A stretch of 64,000 bases of DNA from contig NZ_KV440953.1 of the NCBI RefSeq assembly GCF_001636425.1, forward strand, positions 124,001-188,000, given 5' to 3'. The notes under the pieces were generated by a model. It searched no databases. It worked only from the letters and a program-made list of their open reading frames with translations, and was not told the origin of the DNA. Positions 38,370 through 47,139 of the stretch are shown piece after piece (position 1 is the first letter of the stretch; each line of letters starts with the position of its first letter). A program made the position numbers and the translations under genes. The DNA comes from Heyndrickxia acidicola. GTDB lineage: Bacteria > Bacillota > Bacilli > Bacillales > Bacillaceae_C.

Positions 38370-40502
38370 TTATTGAATCGTTAATTGGTCAGGGAATAAG
38401 GTCAGATTTGTCACTTTTGGAAGTGCATCAATCCTTTTTAGCAGCACATCCTTGTTGTAGACTACGATAAAACGGGAATACTTGTTTGTTTGTCCTGATG
38501 CTGTAATACCGGAAACATCATTAATCGCATGTACGTCTCCGCGGACAGCATTGATTTGCAGGTCAAGCAAGGACTGATCTGCTGTCGCTATCCCTTTGGC
38601 AAAGATGCCTCCATCTATATAGAAAAGGGATCCTACTCCATACAGCTCTGCATTCTGTTCTGTATAAAAGAAGGCCTTTAATGGCTTAATATTGGAATCA
38701 GCAGGCGGAATTCCATTGTCATTAGTCTTTTCATTCGAGTCTGTATAATTACTAAATTCATTCATTCTTGTAATCATGAGCTTTCCCCCTGTTAGGAGGA
38801 TCAGTTCGTCATTGTTCCCATCTGCACCCAAGATGTTTAAGTTAGAAATGGTAGAATCTCCTTGTGCGTAAATTACAGAGTTAAAAATAATGGCATCATT
38901 TTCTCCTGTTGGGTCATTACTGTCTCCTTTAAAGGAAAGTTGCCCATTTGTAACAACATCATTAAGCAGAGAAAGTGAAGAATTGGTTGATATAATACTT
39001 AAATTTCCATTGGAATAAATTTTTCCCGAAATAACAGAGTCATGAGAGCTGTTCACCGAAACAGCGCCGCCGGCAATGATATCCCCATCAATGGATAGGC
39101 TGCCTTGATTAGAAATGTCTATATTTCCACCTGCCGTAATGGAATATGGCTGAGCGCCAGCAACAGGATTTGTGTAAAAATGAACAGCCTGACTTGCTTC
39201 AATATCAATATTGCCTTTTGCATACACCTGTCCGTTCACCGAGATGCTTCCACCTGAATTAATTAAATGGATATCGCCGCTTACGGCAATATTTTTCAGC
39301 GAAATATCCTGGTTGCCGATAACATACAAATCTCCTTTGACAATCAGGTTGTCAAGCGTCATAGCAGTATTCGTATTTGAGATAACCAGATTGCCCGGTA
39401 CCAAAAGAGGAGAGGTAGAATTCTGGTCGATCAGCTTATATCCTGAATCAGGCAGGCTGACATTGCCGATTGTACTGGAAGAGGTAATGGTATTCGCACA
39501 GATGTTATTTATATTCTTTTGACAAAGAATATCTGGAATAGCCTGTATCGTACTAAAATGATAGTTATTTTCAAGGCTGTTACTAATATCGTTTGTCAGA
39601 TTCTGTGAACGGGCAATCCCCAAGGCACTGTCCGAAAGAATGGCTTGTCCTTCTGATTGGATCGCTTCAGGAAAATCAATGCTGGTGAATTGGCTGTCAT
39701 TCTTCAAAACCGGAACGTTCCCTAAATAAAAATTTTTTGGCTGCAGTATCGGCAATATTCCTGCAGCTCCTGCAGAATTAGAATATAGATCCCCATGTAT
39801 GGATGGAAAGGGAGAATCAGCTTGAAGGAGATTATTTCCTACCTGGTAATTTGCTTTTTCGTTTATTTTTAAGTTTTCTGCATAAACATTGCCGACGATA
39901 TTGGGCGAACCATTTAAAACAAGATTCCCATTTGTTCCTGCTGCGTATTTCAAAAAGCTTGGCAATGGGGAAAGGATAATTCTTTTGCGAATAGTCCGTG
40001 AAATGACCCCTTTACCGCTCCCTTCGGCTGTTTTTGTAACGGCTGTAAATCCCAAAACACGTGTTAATGTTGAATCTACTGGAAGCCCAAAGGTTTCTGT
40101 TGCAGCAGACTTTTCATCCATGCAGGTAGGGGAATGGTTATTATACAGCTCAAAAGGGCTATTTCCGCTTAGATCCTCCACCTGTAAACAGGTATTCTTG
40201 TCCTGGTTATCCTGATTAATAATGGCTGTAAGTGTGTTTGCAATCTGATTGGAAAAAGTGGAGGGTGTAACGTTACTGACTGCAAGCGGGGCGTTTGTCC
40301 CAGAGAGAGCAAGGGAAAAATCCGCTGTTATTTGATCCAATAGCGTTACACCATCATATGTTATATTAACATCCGTATCACGGACCATCGTCCTTTTAGC
40401 TGACTGTATGGAGGCTGTCACAATGGACAAGCCGATCGTCATTAACACTATGGTTACGAGCAAAACAGTAATAAGTGCGTTTCCCTTTGAATTTAACCTC
40501 AT
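38370..40502 (-). CDS. PilX/GspK-like minor pilin with large beta-solenoid-like domain
   Basis: 710 residues. Prepilin-type start: short basic leader MRLNSKG, then hydrophobic NALITVLLVTIVLMTIGLSI. After the Gly the fifth residue is Thr, not the usual Glu, as in GspK/PilX tip subunits. From about 190 to 600 there are many short turns of the type GNIDIS.QGSLSIDGDI / GKIYSNGNLSIIS, suggesting a beta-helix of bactofilin or adhesin type. Last gene of a minus-strand operon pilV-pilW-pilX, 16 bases after the PilW-like gene. Unusually large for a minor pilin. The pilin start is direct evidence; the tip role is inferred. Confidence 0.75.
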   Translation of the reverse strand: MRLNSKGNALITVLLVTIVLMTIGLSIVTASIQSAKRTMVRDTDVNITYDGVTLLDQITADFSLALSGTNAPLAVSNVTPSTFSNQIANTLTAIINQDNQDKNTCLQVEDLSGNSPFELYNNHSPTCMDEKSAATETFGLPVDSTLTRVLGFTAVTKTAEGSGKGVISRTIRKRIILSPLPSFLKYAAGTNGNLVLNGSPNIVGNVYAENLKINEKANYQVGNNLLQADSPFPSIHGDLYSNSAGAAGILPILQPKNFYLGNVPVLKNDSQFTSIDFPEAIQSEGQAILSDSALGIARSQNLTNDISNSLENNYHFSTIQAIPDILCQKNINNICANTITSSSTIGNVSLPDSGYKLIDQNSTSPLLVPGNLVISNTNTAMTLDNLIVKGDLYVIGNQDISLKNIAVSGDIHLINSGGSISVNGQVYAKGNIDIEASQAVHFYTNPVAGAQPYSITAGGNIDISNQGSLSIDGDIIAGGAVSVNSSHDSVISGKIYSNGNLSIISTNSSLSLLNDVVTNGQLSFKGDSNDPTGENDAIIFNSVIYAQGDSTISNLNILGADGNNDELILLTGGKLMITRMNEFSNYTDSNEKTNDNGIPPADSNIKPLKAFFYTEQNAELYGVGSLFYIDGGIFAKGIATADQSLLDLQINAVRGDVHAINDVSGITASGQTNKYSRFIVVYNKDVLLKRIDALPKVTNLTLFPDQLTIQ

Positions 40503-40518
40503 GGCTTATCTCTCCACT

Positions 40519-41121
40519 CTAAAAACCGAATTCACTATTTAGGTTTAATGTTTGATTATTTTTGTCATTGCTGACTTTAAGGTTTAACTCGATTGTGCCT
40601 CCATTTTTGCAATCGGAAACCTGGTCTCCCTCTGTACAATGGACAGTAAAGGTCGACCCCGTGAAATCAGCGTCAGTATGCAGCTGAGTATTACCTATCT
40701 TAATTTCTTCTCCATTTTCATCGGGTATGGTTTGGATGATGGTGAAGGACCCTTGGGCCGTTTTTTGGGTAATATCATATAAGTTGCTTTTTCCAACTGC
40801 ATCAATGCTAGTTTCATAGTCTTGTTTAATCTCAAGGCAGGATCCAGAAGGGCTCTGGCACTGTGAGACATCATCAAATGGTTGTGAGTAAAGAGCCTGC
40901 ATCATCATGGAAGATACATAATCGGCATCCTCTCTTAATTGTGACTGTACTGCAATCTTTTCATAGACCTGATACCCCGTCATATAAGCCCCGTAAATAA
41001 CAGGCATCAAAATTCCCATAATGGCAACCGTTGCTAAAAGTTCAATCAATGTTATTCCCTTGCTATCTGAGATCCTCGCTTTTAATGGTTCCATCGACGC
41101 TGGAAGTATAATCTTTGTCAT
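40519..41121 (-). CDS. PilW-like minor prepilin
   Basis: 200 residues. Leader ending SDSKG, then ITLIELLATVAIMGILMPVIYG, with Glu at position +5 after the peptidase site. A soluble domain of about 160 residues with one likely disulfide pair (SQCQSPSGSCLE) and further cysteines near the C-terminus (HCTEGDQVSDCKNG). The start at 41121 has GGGGTGG seven bases upstream and overlaps the previous gene by 59 bases. A later ATG at 41094 would give a more typical short leader but has no ribosome binding site. Confidence 0.8.
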   Translation of the reverse strand: MTKIILPASMEPLKARISDSKGITLIELLATVAIMGILMPVIYGAYMTGYQVYEKIAVQSQLREDADYVSSMMMQALYSQPFDDVSQCQSPSGSCLEIKQDYETSIDAVGKSNLYDITQKTAQGSFTIIQTIPDENGEEIKIGNTQLHTDADFTGSTFTVHCTEGDQVSDCKNGGTIELNLKVSNDKNNQTLNLNSEFGF

Positions 41122-41554
41122 TGATTTTCCACCCCGCTTCCACTTTCAAAGGAATATAATAATTTGCCCTTTGATTATTCGATAAATCCTCTGTAGTTTG
41201 AATCGTTACATTATAAGGAATATTGTTAATTTTAATGAGCTGACAGTTCGAAGGTATGGCAGTTGACTGGTCAAAGTATGTATAGTGATTATCACAAATT
41301 TGCAGATTTAGCACTTGATTGCTGGAAAATTCGTTTTTTACCTGTAAAAAATTCTGCTTTTCCATGAACATTAACGCATTTCTAGCGACATTAATTCCAA
41401 CAGTTCTTTTCTCGTTTAAATTTGTAAAAGTACCTGCCTGGAGAAAAAACCTCATAAAAACGATCAAGAGAATGCCCAAAATGGAAATTGAAATGAGAAC
41501 TTCAATTAAGGTTAGTCCATTTTCACTATTCTCATGTTTTTTTAATAGATTCAC
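41063..41554 (-). CDS. PilV-like minor prepilin
   Basis: 163 residues from GTG 41554, chosen because GAAGGTG is five bases upstream; the TTG six codons earlier lacks a site. Leader MNLLKKHENSENG, then LTLIEVLISISILGILLIVFM with Glu at +5, an exact type IV prepilin signature. The soluble part is beta-rich (ICDNHYTYFDQSTAIPSNC may form a disulfide loop). First gene of the minor-pilin operon, divergent from the main pilus operon across 109 bases. Confidence 0.85.
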   Translation of the reverse strand: MNLLKKHENSENGLTLIEVLISISILGILLIVFMRFFLQAGTFTNLNEKRTVGINVARNALMFMEKQNFLQVKNEFSSNQVLNLQICDNHYTYFDQSTAIPSNCQLIKINNIPYNVTIQTTEDLSNNQRANYYIPLKVEAGWKINDKDYTSSVDGTIKSEDLR

Positions 41555-41663
41555 CCCTACACCTTCTTTCAAAATAACTCACTTTATTATACAATATGTT
41601 TAGTCAAATTCTGTCTTATTTCGCTAAATTTTTAGTCAATTAGTCTTATAAAGGAGAGATGTG

Positions 41664-43289
41664 ATGATTCCCGCAACCGTATTGGCGGTCATTGGATTAA
41701 TAATTCTTCTGCCAATTCTATACTTTGCACCGCTTGGACTAGCGCCCCGTGAGAAGTACGTTATTGCCGCCGCTGCACTTCTCTTTACTGTCTTGGGAAT
41801 TGCTGCAGATGGTGTATTTCCGTTCTGGCAGACCGGCCTGATATTACTTCTATTAATCGTACTATTTTCCTATTTATTTGAAAAAAGGTCTATTCACTAT
41901 TATACAAGCTCTGAACTGGCAGCAGCGGCAGAAGCAGCCGACTTTGAAGACAACATATTCGCAGATGTGAAGGGGACAGAAGGACGCATTCTTACCGGTG
42001 CCTATAAACAGCCTGAAGTAAAGGGCGATTTTTTTATCGGTACAATTGGAAATGTAAAGCAAGAAAAAGAGATTAAGGAAATTTATCTGCAGGGGCCTGC
42101 TGAAAAACAAACTCTTGAACAGACAAAGCCTGCGGATATGGAAATGCAGGAAGTGAAAGCAGCCGAGGATTATAATGTGGTAATCGGCAGCGGAACTACG
42201 GATACAGAAATGATGTCTGAATTAAGCGAAATGGAAATGCTCTTAATGGATTCGATGGATTACAGCAGCTACATCGACAATGACAGGATCCAAGCATTGC
42301 ATGAAAATAACGAATCCGAAGAACTGACGCAATATATTGAAAATAATGAATTGTCTTCGGGAAATAGTGGAAATACAGTGTTAGGAAACGGTGAAACAGA
42401 AATAGAAATAGAGGAAATCTTGCTTGAAGCAGAGGTTAATGATCTGACTGAAATCATCCCCGAAATGCAGATGTCTTCCATTGAGGATTCAATTGACCTG
42501 TTTAAAGCTGAAAGCATTCAGGGAGTACATGAGCTTAACAGTTATGAAACACATGTTGGACAGAAGTCTGAATTAAGCGAAATAGAAATGCTTTTACTGA
42601 ATTTTGAGGAATACAGAGACACTTTCAAAACTGGCGGAGAAAGCATTTTGCCACAAGAATCTGAGGGGATACCGAAAACGCTTGATTTCAATGAAATAAC
42701 GGAACCTTTCACTGAAGATGAATCTAGATTCCATCATAAGGATGCTTTAGTGTACGAAGTTTTGCTGAAAGAAACAGAGATCATTGAACCTTTGCTCACG
42801 GAAGAAACAGCGAATTTAGTTCTTGATGAGCGAAAAGAGTCATCCGAAGTTGAAGGAATGAACGTGCTAGAACAAAAAGGCTTTCCTGCGCTTTCAAATG
42901 AGGAATTCGTAATGCTAACCGGAGCAGAGATGGGTTCCGTGAAAGAAGAGGAAGAATCAATTCCCGATTCAAAAGAAGTCTCAGATACTATTAAACCATC
43001 AGCACAGATTCAAAAGGACCTGTTTTCATGTTTGGTTGAGGAAGTTATTCTGATGAAACAGCATTTAAGCCATGATGAATATGAAAAGCTCCTCGTTCAA
43101 TATCTTGAACCAAGCTTATCAGATCAACATTACTTAACCTTTGCACAACTATTAATAGAACATTACATTTCTATGAAAAAATATTCATCATTAGCAGTCT
43201 TTTTGAACAATATACATCCAAGATACCAAACCTATCCTGTTGTAAATGCAGAGCTTGAGCATCTTATGAAAAGGATAGAAAATAAATAG
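41664..43289 (+). CDS. Acidic membrane protein of the pilus locus, unknown function
   Basis: 541 residues. Three membrane segments (about 3-22, 31-50, 52-73), then a long, very acidic region. That region holds an internal repeat: MSELSEMEMLLMDSMDYSSY and KSELSEIEMLLLNFEEYRD about 120 residues apart. A predicted helical C-terminal domain of about 95 residues follows (from SAQIQKDLFSCLVEEV). No family recognised. ATG 41664 fits AAGGAGAG better than the GTG three bases earlier. First gene of the plus-strand pilus operon, 19 bases before the PRC-barrel gene, which implies a pilus-related job. Confidence 0.75.
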   Translation: MIPATVLAVIGLIILLPILYFAPLGLAPREKYVIAAAALLFTVLGIAADGVFPFWQTGLILLLLIVLFSYLFEKRSIHYYTSSELAAAAEAADFEDNIFADVKGTEGRILTGAYKQPEVKGDFFIGTIGNVKQEKEIKEIYLQGPAEKQTLEQTKPADMEMQEVKAAEDYNVVIGSGTTDTEMMSELSEMEMLLMDSMDYSSYIDNDRIQALHENNESEELTQYIENNELSSGNSGNTVLGNGETEIEIEEILLEAEVNDLTEIIPEMQMSSIEDSIDLFKAESIQGVHELNSYETHVGQKSELSEIEMLLLNFEEYRDTFKTGGESILPQESEGIPKTLDFNEITEPFTEDESRFHHKDALVYEVLLKETEIIEPLLTEETANLVLDERKESSEVEGMNVLEQKGFPALSNEEFVMLTGAEMGSVKEEEESIPDSKEVSDTIKPSAQIQKDLFSCLVEEVILMKQHLSHDEYEKLLVQYLEPSLSDQHYLTFAQLLIEHYISMKKYSSLAVFLNNIHPRYQTYPVVNAELEHLMKRIENK

Positions 43290-43308
43290 AAATAGGTGAA
43301 TTCTAACT

Positions 43309-44061
43309 ATGAAAAAAAGCGTTGAAATTACAAATTTGCCAATCATCAGCATATTAAATGGAAGTCAGCTTGGTAAAGTGAAGGACCTGGTCATTGATCC
43401 TGAAAATGGCTCCGTGGATTTTTTAACTGTAGAACAGGAGGATTGGCAGGTAAGCGTCAAGGCAATCCCTTTTAAGAAAGTCATTGGAATAGGAGAATTT
43501 GCGGTCATGGTTGAGAATGAAAGCTCGGTCATCGATTTGAATGAAATCCCTATTGCCAATCAGCTTGTCAACAAGAAAATTAAGATTGTAGATACACGTA
43601 TCATCAGCAGAAAAGGACAGCTTGTAGGAAAGGCGACAGAATATTTTGTAAATGATGAATCAGGCGACATAGTGGGAATAAGCTTGCATTCAAATGAGAG
43701 GGATGTCATTCTCCATGCTGACCATGTTATGACATATGGAAAGGACATTATCATTGTCGACGAACAGGCCGCAAACTTTTTTGTTGATTCTCCTGAGCAG
43801 TTATTTGAAGAAAAGCCGTTAATTATTGAAAAACAAGAAGAACCCACTAGTGTAAATGCTGGAAGCGATACAGAGCTGAGGGCTCTAAAACAAAAACAGA
43901 TAGAGCTTCTTACAGGGAAGAAAGTAACAGAGAATATCTTCAGTCAAGCAGGCGATTTAATTATTGAAGCGGGATCCATCTTGGAAGCCAGCCAAATAGA
44001 AGCAGCTCAGGACGCAGGACCAACCGTTTTTGTAAAGCTGTCCATGAATATTGAAGAGTAA
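43309..44061 (+). CDS. PRC-barrel domain protein of the pilus operon
   Basis: 250 residues, soluble. Two PRC-barrel-like domains: about 5-75 (LPIISILNGSQLGKVKDLVID, EQEDWQVSVKAIPFKKV) and about 80-150 (NKKIKIVDTRIISRKGQLVG, HADHVMTYGKDIIIVD), with a charged C-terminal part. PRC barrels are small protein-binding domains. Co-transcribed with T4P genes here; the specific partner is unknown. Confidence 0.82.
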   Translation: MKKSVEITNLPIISILNGSQLGKVKDLVIDPENGSVDFLTVEQEDWQVSVKAIPFKKVIGIGEFAVMVENESSVIDLNEIPIANQLVNKKIKIVDTRIISRKGQLVGKATEYFVNDESGDIVGISLHSNERDVILHADHVMTYGKDIIIVDEQAANFFVDSPEQLFEEKPLIIEKQEEPTSVNAGSDTELRALKQKQIELLTGKKVTENIFSQAGDLIIEAGSILEASQIEAAQDAGPTVFVKLSMNIEE

Positions 44062-44084
44062 TTGCGCAGAAGGGAAAAGCCAAT

Positions 44085-45464
44085 GTGAATACAACTCGAC
44101 TGGTAAAAATATTTTCTATACTTTTCGTTTGTACCTTTTTTCTCCTTGCTTTTTCACAGGGAGGAGCCTACGCATTTAATAATTATTTAAAACCAGACCG
44201 GGCCTTTCCAAAAGGAACGATGATTGGTCCTTTTGATGTAAGCGGAAAGACAAAAGTACAGGCTCAACAGTTGTTGAATGACAAAGTCAATCAGTGGCAG
44301 CAGCAGGGGGCCATTGAGGTTAGGTATGTGGAAGAAAAGGTGAAATGGGAAAAATCCATCGTTCAATTCCATATCAAAGAGTCCGTTGCCGAGGCTGTTC
44401 CAAATAAACAAAATCCCATTTATGCAGATGTCGCAACGGATGATGTGAAACAGCTCATTGAGGATCAATTTCCATTCTTGAATGCTGACCAATTTGACAC
44501 AGCCTCTCTTAGAAGCAGCATCGTTCAAGAGGCAGTCACATTAGGCTCAGCTCCTGATGAAATTCTCTTGGATCAATATATAAAAGGAAAAAATGCCAAT
44601 CAGACGATTGCGGATGCATATCAAAATCTATCTATTACTTCAGAAATGAATATAGTGCTGAAGAAGCTCCCGGTAATGAAGATTCCTGCAGGATCCCAGG
44701 TATCTTTTATACAGGAGTTAAAAACAGCGAACTTAACATGGGTATCTTCAAAGGATCTCAGTACCATAGCCTCGCTGATGTTTCAGCTTGTTCTAAAGAC
44801 GAATTTCCCGATTCTGGAAAAAAATCAAAGTGCCCAGCTCCCTTCAAATACAACAGCTGGCCTTGAAGCAAAAGTGGACCCGCAAATGAACCAGGACTTT
44901 ATTTTTGCTAACCCAAATAAGACAGCTTACCAGCTTTGTTTTCAAAAGGTAAATAACGGGTTATATGCAAGTCTGAAAGGTATTCCATTCGCTTACCGCT
45001 ACGATCAACTTTTAAAAGATAAGCAAACCTTTCAGCCGAAAACGGTTATTCAATATAGCTCTGCCGTTCCGAATGGACAAGCACCCTTATTGGAAGATAA
45101 AGGGGCAGCCGGCATTTTAATTAAGACATATCGAGAAACACATTCTCAGACAGGCGTTCTCATCGGGAGTGAGAAAATTTCCGAAGATTTTTATCCGCCA
45201 GTACCTAAAATTGAGCTTCACAGTTTAATAGATCAACAGACGGACAATTTGGATGGATCGGCTCCAGGCCAGCCATCAGTTGGAACAGGGACAGCTCCAA
45301 ATACCATCGGAAGCAGCTCTTCTGGTATCAGCTCAGAGCAGACTAATCCGCCTGGAAATAGCAATACATCACAGCCTGGTGCAACAAACAACACCAGTCC
45401 AACTGATAAAAGCCAGCCAAAGCCACAGACAAAAAAGAGCAGTAATTCTAAAAGCGGGGAGTAA
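44085..45464 (+). CDS. VanW/YoaR-like envelope protein of the pilus operon
   Basis: 459 residues from a GTG start with AGAAGGGA upstream. N-terminal signal/anchor (about 7-30), a peptidoglycan-binding-like domain (about 45-160: GPFDVSGKTKVQAQQLLNDKV), then a VanW-like part ending in a G5-like strand (GAAGILIKTYRETHSQTG, GSEKISEDFYPPVPKIE). The tail is about 75 residues of Ser/Thr/Pro/Gln. Outer-surface location is likely. It ends two bases before pilB, suggesting a role where the pilus crosses the wall. That role is inference. Confidence 0.75.
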   Translation: MNTTRLVKIFSILFVCTFFLLAFSQGGAYAFNNYLKPDRAFPKGTMIGPFDVSGKTKVQAQQLLNDKVNQWQQQGAIEVRYVEEKVKWEKSIVQFHIKESVAEAVPNKQNPIYADVATDDVKQLIEDQFPFLNADQFDTASLRSSIVQEAVTLGSAPDEILLDQYIKGKNANQTIADAYQNLSITSEMNIVLKKLPVMKIPAGSQVSFIQELKTANLTWVSSKDLSTIASLMFQLVLKTNFPILEKNQSAQLPSNTTAGLEAKVDPQMNQDFIFANPNKTAYQLCFQKVNNGLYASLKGIPFAYRYDQLLKDKQTFQPKTVIQYSSAVPNGQAPLLEDKGAAGILIKTYRETHSQTGVLIGSEKISEDFYPPVPKIELHSLIDQQTDNLDGSAPGQPSVGTGTAPNTIGSSSSGISSEQTNPPGNSNTSQPGATNNTSPTDKSQPKPQTKKSSNSKSGE

Positions 45465-45466
45465 AC

Positions 45467-47131
45467 ATGAAACAAACGAGAAAACGGTTAGGGGACTTGC
45501 TCGTCGAAACAGAACTGATTACTGAGGAGCAGCTGCAACAAGCGCTCAAGGAAAAAAATAAGGGCCAGAGGCTTGGGGAAGTCTTGCTGGAAAGGGGGTT
45601 CATCACCGAACAGCAGCTGATTGAAGTTCTGGAATTCCAGCTTGGTATCCCCCATGTCAGTCTTTATCGTTATCCACTTGATTCAAAGCTATTTTCTTTA
45701 ATTCCGAAAGAGACGGCAAAGAGAAACCTGATCATCCCATTGCGAAAAGAAGGGGATAAGCTTTTCGTCGCAATGGCGGATCCGATGGATTTCTACCTGA
45801 TAGAAGACTTGAGGCTTTCTACCGGCTTTCAAATTGAATCTGCAATTGCGACGAAGGATGATATTCTACGGACGATAAACAAGTATTACAATTCTGAAGA
45901 AGGGTTTGATGAGCTGGAGGAAAATTTAGTGCAGGAAGCCGAAGTACTCCAGGAGGAAACCATCACCGATCAGGATTCTCCTATTGTCCGGATTGTCAGC
46001 CAGATTCTATCCAATGCCGTTGTCCAAAAAGCGAGTGATATTCATATTGATCCCCAGGAAACAAAGCTCCTCATTCGTTATCGGGTAGATGGTCTTTTGA
46101 AAACTGAACGGGCTCTGCCCAAAAGTACACAAAGCATGCTGACAGCAAGAATAAAAATCATGGCAAATCTGGATATTACCGAGCACAGAATTCCTCAGGA
46201 TGGAAGAATAAAAACTACTCTTGATTTTAGACAGATTGATTTGCGGGTCTCCACACTTCCAACGGTTTACGGTGAAAAAATCGTCTTGCGGATACTGGAT
46301 CTTGGTAGTTCATTAAATGATTTGAATCAGCTTGGCTTTAACAAATTGAATCTACAACGCTTTAAAAACCTAATCAAAAAGCCAACCGGGATTGTCATGA
46401 TTACAGGCCCGACAGGTTCAGGGAAATCCTCTACCTTATATGCAGCATTAAACCATTTGAACAAAGAAGAAGTGAACATTATTACAATTGAAGATCCGGT
46501 TGAGTATCAGCTGGAAGGTATTAATCAAATACAAGTAAATCAAAATGTGGGGATGACGTTCGCAGCTGGCTTGAGATCCATTCTGCGGCAGGATCCCAAC
46601 ATTATTATGGTAGGAGAGATTCGTGACAAGGAGACGGTAGAGGTAGCCATCCGGGCATCTTTGACAGGGCATTTAGTCCTAAGTACCATCCATACAAATG
46701 ATTCTATTAGTACCATTACAAGATTAATTGATATGGGTGTAGAGCCTTTTCTTATTGCTACATCCATTTCAGGAATTGTAGCCCAGCGCCTTGTGAGAAA
46801 GGTATGCAGGGACTGTGCAGAAGAGCATACACCCAGCCAGAGAGAAGTGGAAATATTCTCAAAACGGGGGATGAAAATCGAGAAGATTACTCGCGGGCGC
46901 GGCTGCTCCTCCTGCAGCATGACGGGATACCGGGGACGGATTGCTATCCACGAGCTGCTGGTCTTCAATGACGAAATGAAACGGGTTATCTTAAATAATG
47001 AGCCGTTAGCGAATTTAAGAAAAATAGCGGTCCAGAACAAAACGGTATTCTTAATTGATGATGGGCTGTTAAAAGTAAAACAGGGAATTACGACAACGGA
47101 AGAAATCTTGCGTGTCGCCATCTCAGAATAG
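45467..47131 (+). CDS. pilB: PilB, type IV pilus extension ATPase
   Basis: 554 residues. N-terminal GspE-type domain (GDLLVETELITEEQLQQAL), then the secretion ATPase core: Walker A TGPTGSGKSSTLY, Asp box ITIEDPVEYQ, Walker B IIMVGEIRDKETV, His box TGHLVLSTIHTND. The zinc tetracysteine is CRDC...CSSC near 450-485. It powers pilus polymerisation from the cytoplasmic face. The zinc finger and N-domain mark it as the extension, not the retraction, ATPase. Confidence 0.97.
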   Translation: MKQTRKRLGDLLVETELITEEQLQQALKEKNKGQRLGEVLLERGFITEQQLIEVLEFQLGIPHVSLYRYPLDSKLFSLIPKETAKRNLIIPLRKEGDKLFVAMADPMDFYLIEDLRLSTGFQIESAIATKDDILRTINKYYNSEEGFDELEENLVQEAEVLQEETITDQDSPIVRIVSQILSNAVVQKASDIHIDPQETKLLIRYRVDGLLKTERALPKSTQSMLTARIKIMANLDITEHRIPQDGRIKTTLDFRQIDLRVSTLPTVYGEKIVLRILDLGSSLNDLNQLGFNKLNLQRFKNLIKKPTGIVMITGPTGSGKSSTLYAALNHLNKEEVNIITIEDPVEYQLEGINQIQVNQNVGMTFAAGLRSILRQDPNIIMVGEIRDKETVEVAIRASLTGHLVLSTIHTNDSISTITRLIDMGVEPFLIATSISGIVAQRLVRKVCRDCAEEHTPSQREVEIFSKRGMKIEKITRGRGCSSCSMTGYRGRIAIHELLVFNDEMKRVILNNEPLANLRKIAVQNKTVFLIDDGLLKVKQGITTTEEILRVAISE

Positions 47132-47139
47132 GTGAGAAA

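Noticed and set aside
38135-38470. 111-residue open frame downstream of the vWA gene
   Set aside because: It is the translation of the GTTGATT repeat and the bidirectional terminator, then antisense to the PilX-like gene.
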